Origin: Simplicispira psychrophila DSM 11588
GTDB lineage: Bacteria > Pseudomonadota > Gammaproteobacteria > Burkholderiales > Burkholderiaceae_C
Length of the DNA: 44,118 nucleotides
Reading direction: 5' to 3'
Assembly (NCBI RefSeq): GCF_000688255.1
Contig: NZ_JHYS01000020.1
Coordinates: 1-44,118 of the forward strand
The translations under genes and the position numbers were made by a program. A model generated the notes under the pieces. That model saw only the letters and a program-made list of their open reading frames with translations. It was not told where the DNA came from and searched no databases. The number at the start of each line of letters is the position of its first letter. The first letter of the stretch is position 1. Below, in pieces: positions 43,274 through 44,118 of the stretch.

Positions 43274-44118
43274 ATGACCGCACTGGTTATTGCCGAACAC
43301 GACAACAGCGCCATCAAGGGCGCCACGCTCAACACCGTCACCGCCGCCCTGGCCTGCGCTGGCGAAGTGCACGTGCTGGTGGCCGGCCACAACGCCGCCG
43401 CTGCTGCGCAGGCCGCAGCGCAAATCGCTGGCGTGGCCAAAGTGATCCATGCCGACAGCGCTGAGCTGGCCGACGCCCTAGCGGAAAACGTCGCTGCGCA
43501 AGTGCTGGCGCTGGCCGCCAACTACAGCCACCTGCTGTTTGCCGCCACGGCAGCCGGCAAGAACGTCGCCCCGCGCGTCGCGGCCAAGCTGGACGTGGCG
43601 CAGGTGAGCGAAATCACCAAAGTGATCAGCGCTGACACCTTCGAGCGCCCGATCTACGCTGGCAACGCCATTGCCACGGTGCAAAGCCTGGACGCTACCA
43701 AAGTCCTCACCGTGCGCAGCACCGGCTTTGACGCCGCAGTGGCGACGGGTGGCAGCGCCGCGGTCGAAACCGTAGCTGCGGCGGCGGGCGCTGGCCAAAG
43801 CCGCTTCCTTGGCCGCGAAGTGACGAAAAACGACCGCCCCGAGCTGACGGCGGCCAAGATCGTGGTCTCGGGCGGGCGCGCGCTGGGCAGCAAAGAGCAG
43901 TTTGACGCGGTGATGGAGCCGCTGGCCGACAAGCTGGGCGCCGCGCTGGGCGCCAGCCGCGCGGCGGTGGACGCGGGCTACGCACCCAACGACCTGCAAG
44001 TGGGCCAGACGGGCAAGATTGTGGCGCCGCAGCTGTATGTGGCCGTCGGCATTTCGGGTGCGATCCAGCACCTGGCGGGCATGAAGGATTCGAAGGTGAT
44101 CGTAGCGATCAACAAAGA
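43274..44118 (+). CDS. etfA: Electron transfer flavoprotein alpha subunit (cut by window end)
   Basis: The reading frame starts with [11 protein letters not shown] and stays open to the last base, so only about 281 residues are seen of an expected 310. The N-terminal domain and most of the FAD-binding domain are visible: [53 protein letters not shown] and [16 protein letters not shown], which bind FAD. The missing part is the very C-terminus. Co-transcribed with etfB. Confidence 0.95.
   Translation, partial: MTALVIAEHDNSAIKGATLNTVTAALACAGEVHVLVAGHNAAAAAQAAAQIAGVAKVIHADSAELADALAENVAAQVLALAANYSHLLFAATAAGKNVAPRVAAKLDVAQVSEITKVISADTFERPIYAGNAIATVQSLDATKVLTVRSTGFDAAVATGGSAAVETVAAAAGAGQSRFLGREVTKNDRPELTAAKIVVSGGRALGSKEQFDAVMEPLADKLGAALGASRAAVDAGYAPNDLQVGQTGKIVAPQLYVAVGISGAIQHLAGMKDSKVIVAINK

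Overview
The window looks like a chromosomal segment of a GC-rich betaproteobacterium, most likely family Comamonadaceae (order Burkholderiales). The reasons are the gene content and order (hpnDE squalene genes; a MoxR-DUF58-TgpA cluster; HDAC-like / enoyl-CoA hydratase / MscS / EtfBA) and a family of short intergenic repeats that I associate from memory with this family. There is no prophage, insertion sequence, CRISPR array or tRNA that I can support. The one clearly atypical patch is the AT-rich stretch ahead of, and partly inside, the secreted RTX-like gene at 29906-31957.

Layout. 1-334: last bases of a 23S rRNA, then 5S rRNA and its terminator, followed directly by rsuA, an rRNA pseudouridine synthase. 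1147-3632: Hsp15, an unknown 76-residue protein with a strong ribosome binding site, and glycerate 2-kinase. 3647-8591 (minus): a Lon-family protease, ferrochelatase (hemH), an Lcl/DUF1566-type exported protein and a DksA/TraR zinc-finger protein. 8737-11293 (minus): a redox operon of a DUF1924 (SHP) c-type haem protein, a dihaem cytochrome c, a dihaem cytochrome b and a rubredoxin, preceded by a Crp/Fnr-like gene. 11440-13916 (plus): a divergent PepSY protein, OmpR-type regulator and sensor kinase. 14034-16797 (minus): an OprC-type TonB-dependent copper receptor and a DUF2946 protein. 16932-22866: a HAD phosphatase, hpnE and hpnD, a chemoreceptor and tsaD. 23021-27794 (plus): a four-gene tripartite efflux system (outer-membrane factor, MacA-like adaptor, ATPase, permease). 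27984-31957: a periplasmic amino-acid-type binding protein and the RTX/DUF4214 secreted protein. 32150-39157 (minus): moxR, DUF58, tgpA, mltB, yadG and yadH, probably one cell-envelope transcription unit. 39198-44118 (plus): HDAC-like deacetylase, enoyl-CoA hydratase, MscS channel, etfB and the start of etfA (cut by the window edge).

How parts work together. The SHP operon should pass electrons from quinol through cytochrome b and the dihaem cytochrome c to SHP. The facing PepSY-regulator-kinase genes are the obvious candidates for its control, because both promoter regions carry the same 11-bp-period direct repeat (TTCA-N7-TTCA). The copper receptor next door may belong to the same regulon.

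The most interesting structural signal is a dispersed hairpin-forming element of about 50 bp. I find eight recognisable copies plus one degenerate copy. Every one lies just downstream of, or across, a gene's stop codon, and none lies in the four divergent promoter regions. One copy has been captured inside mltB, where it encodes the hydrophobic core of the signal peptide.
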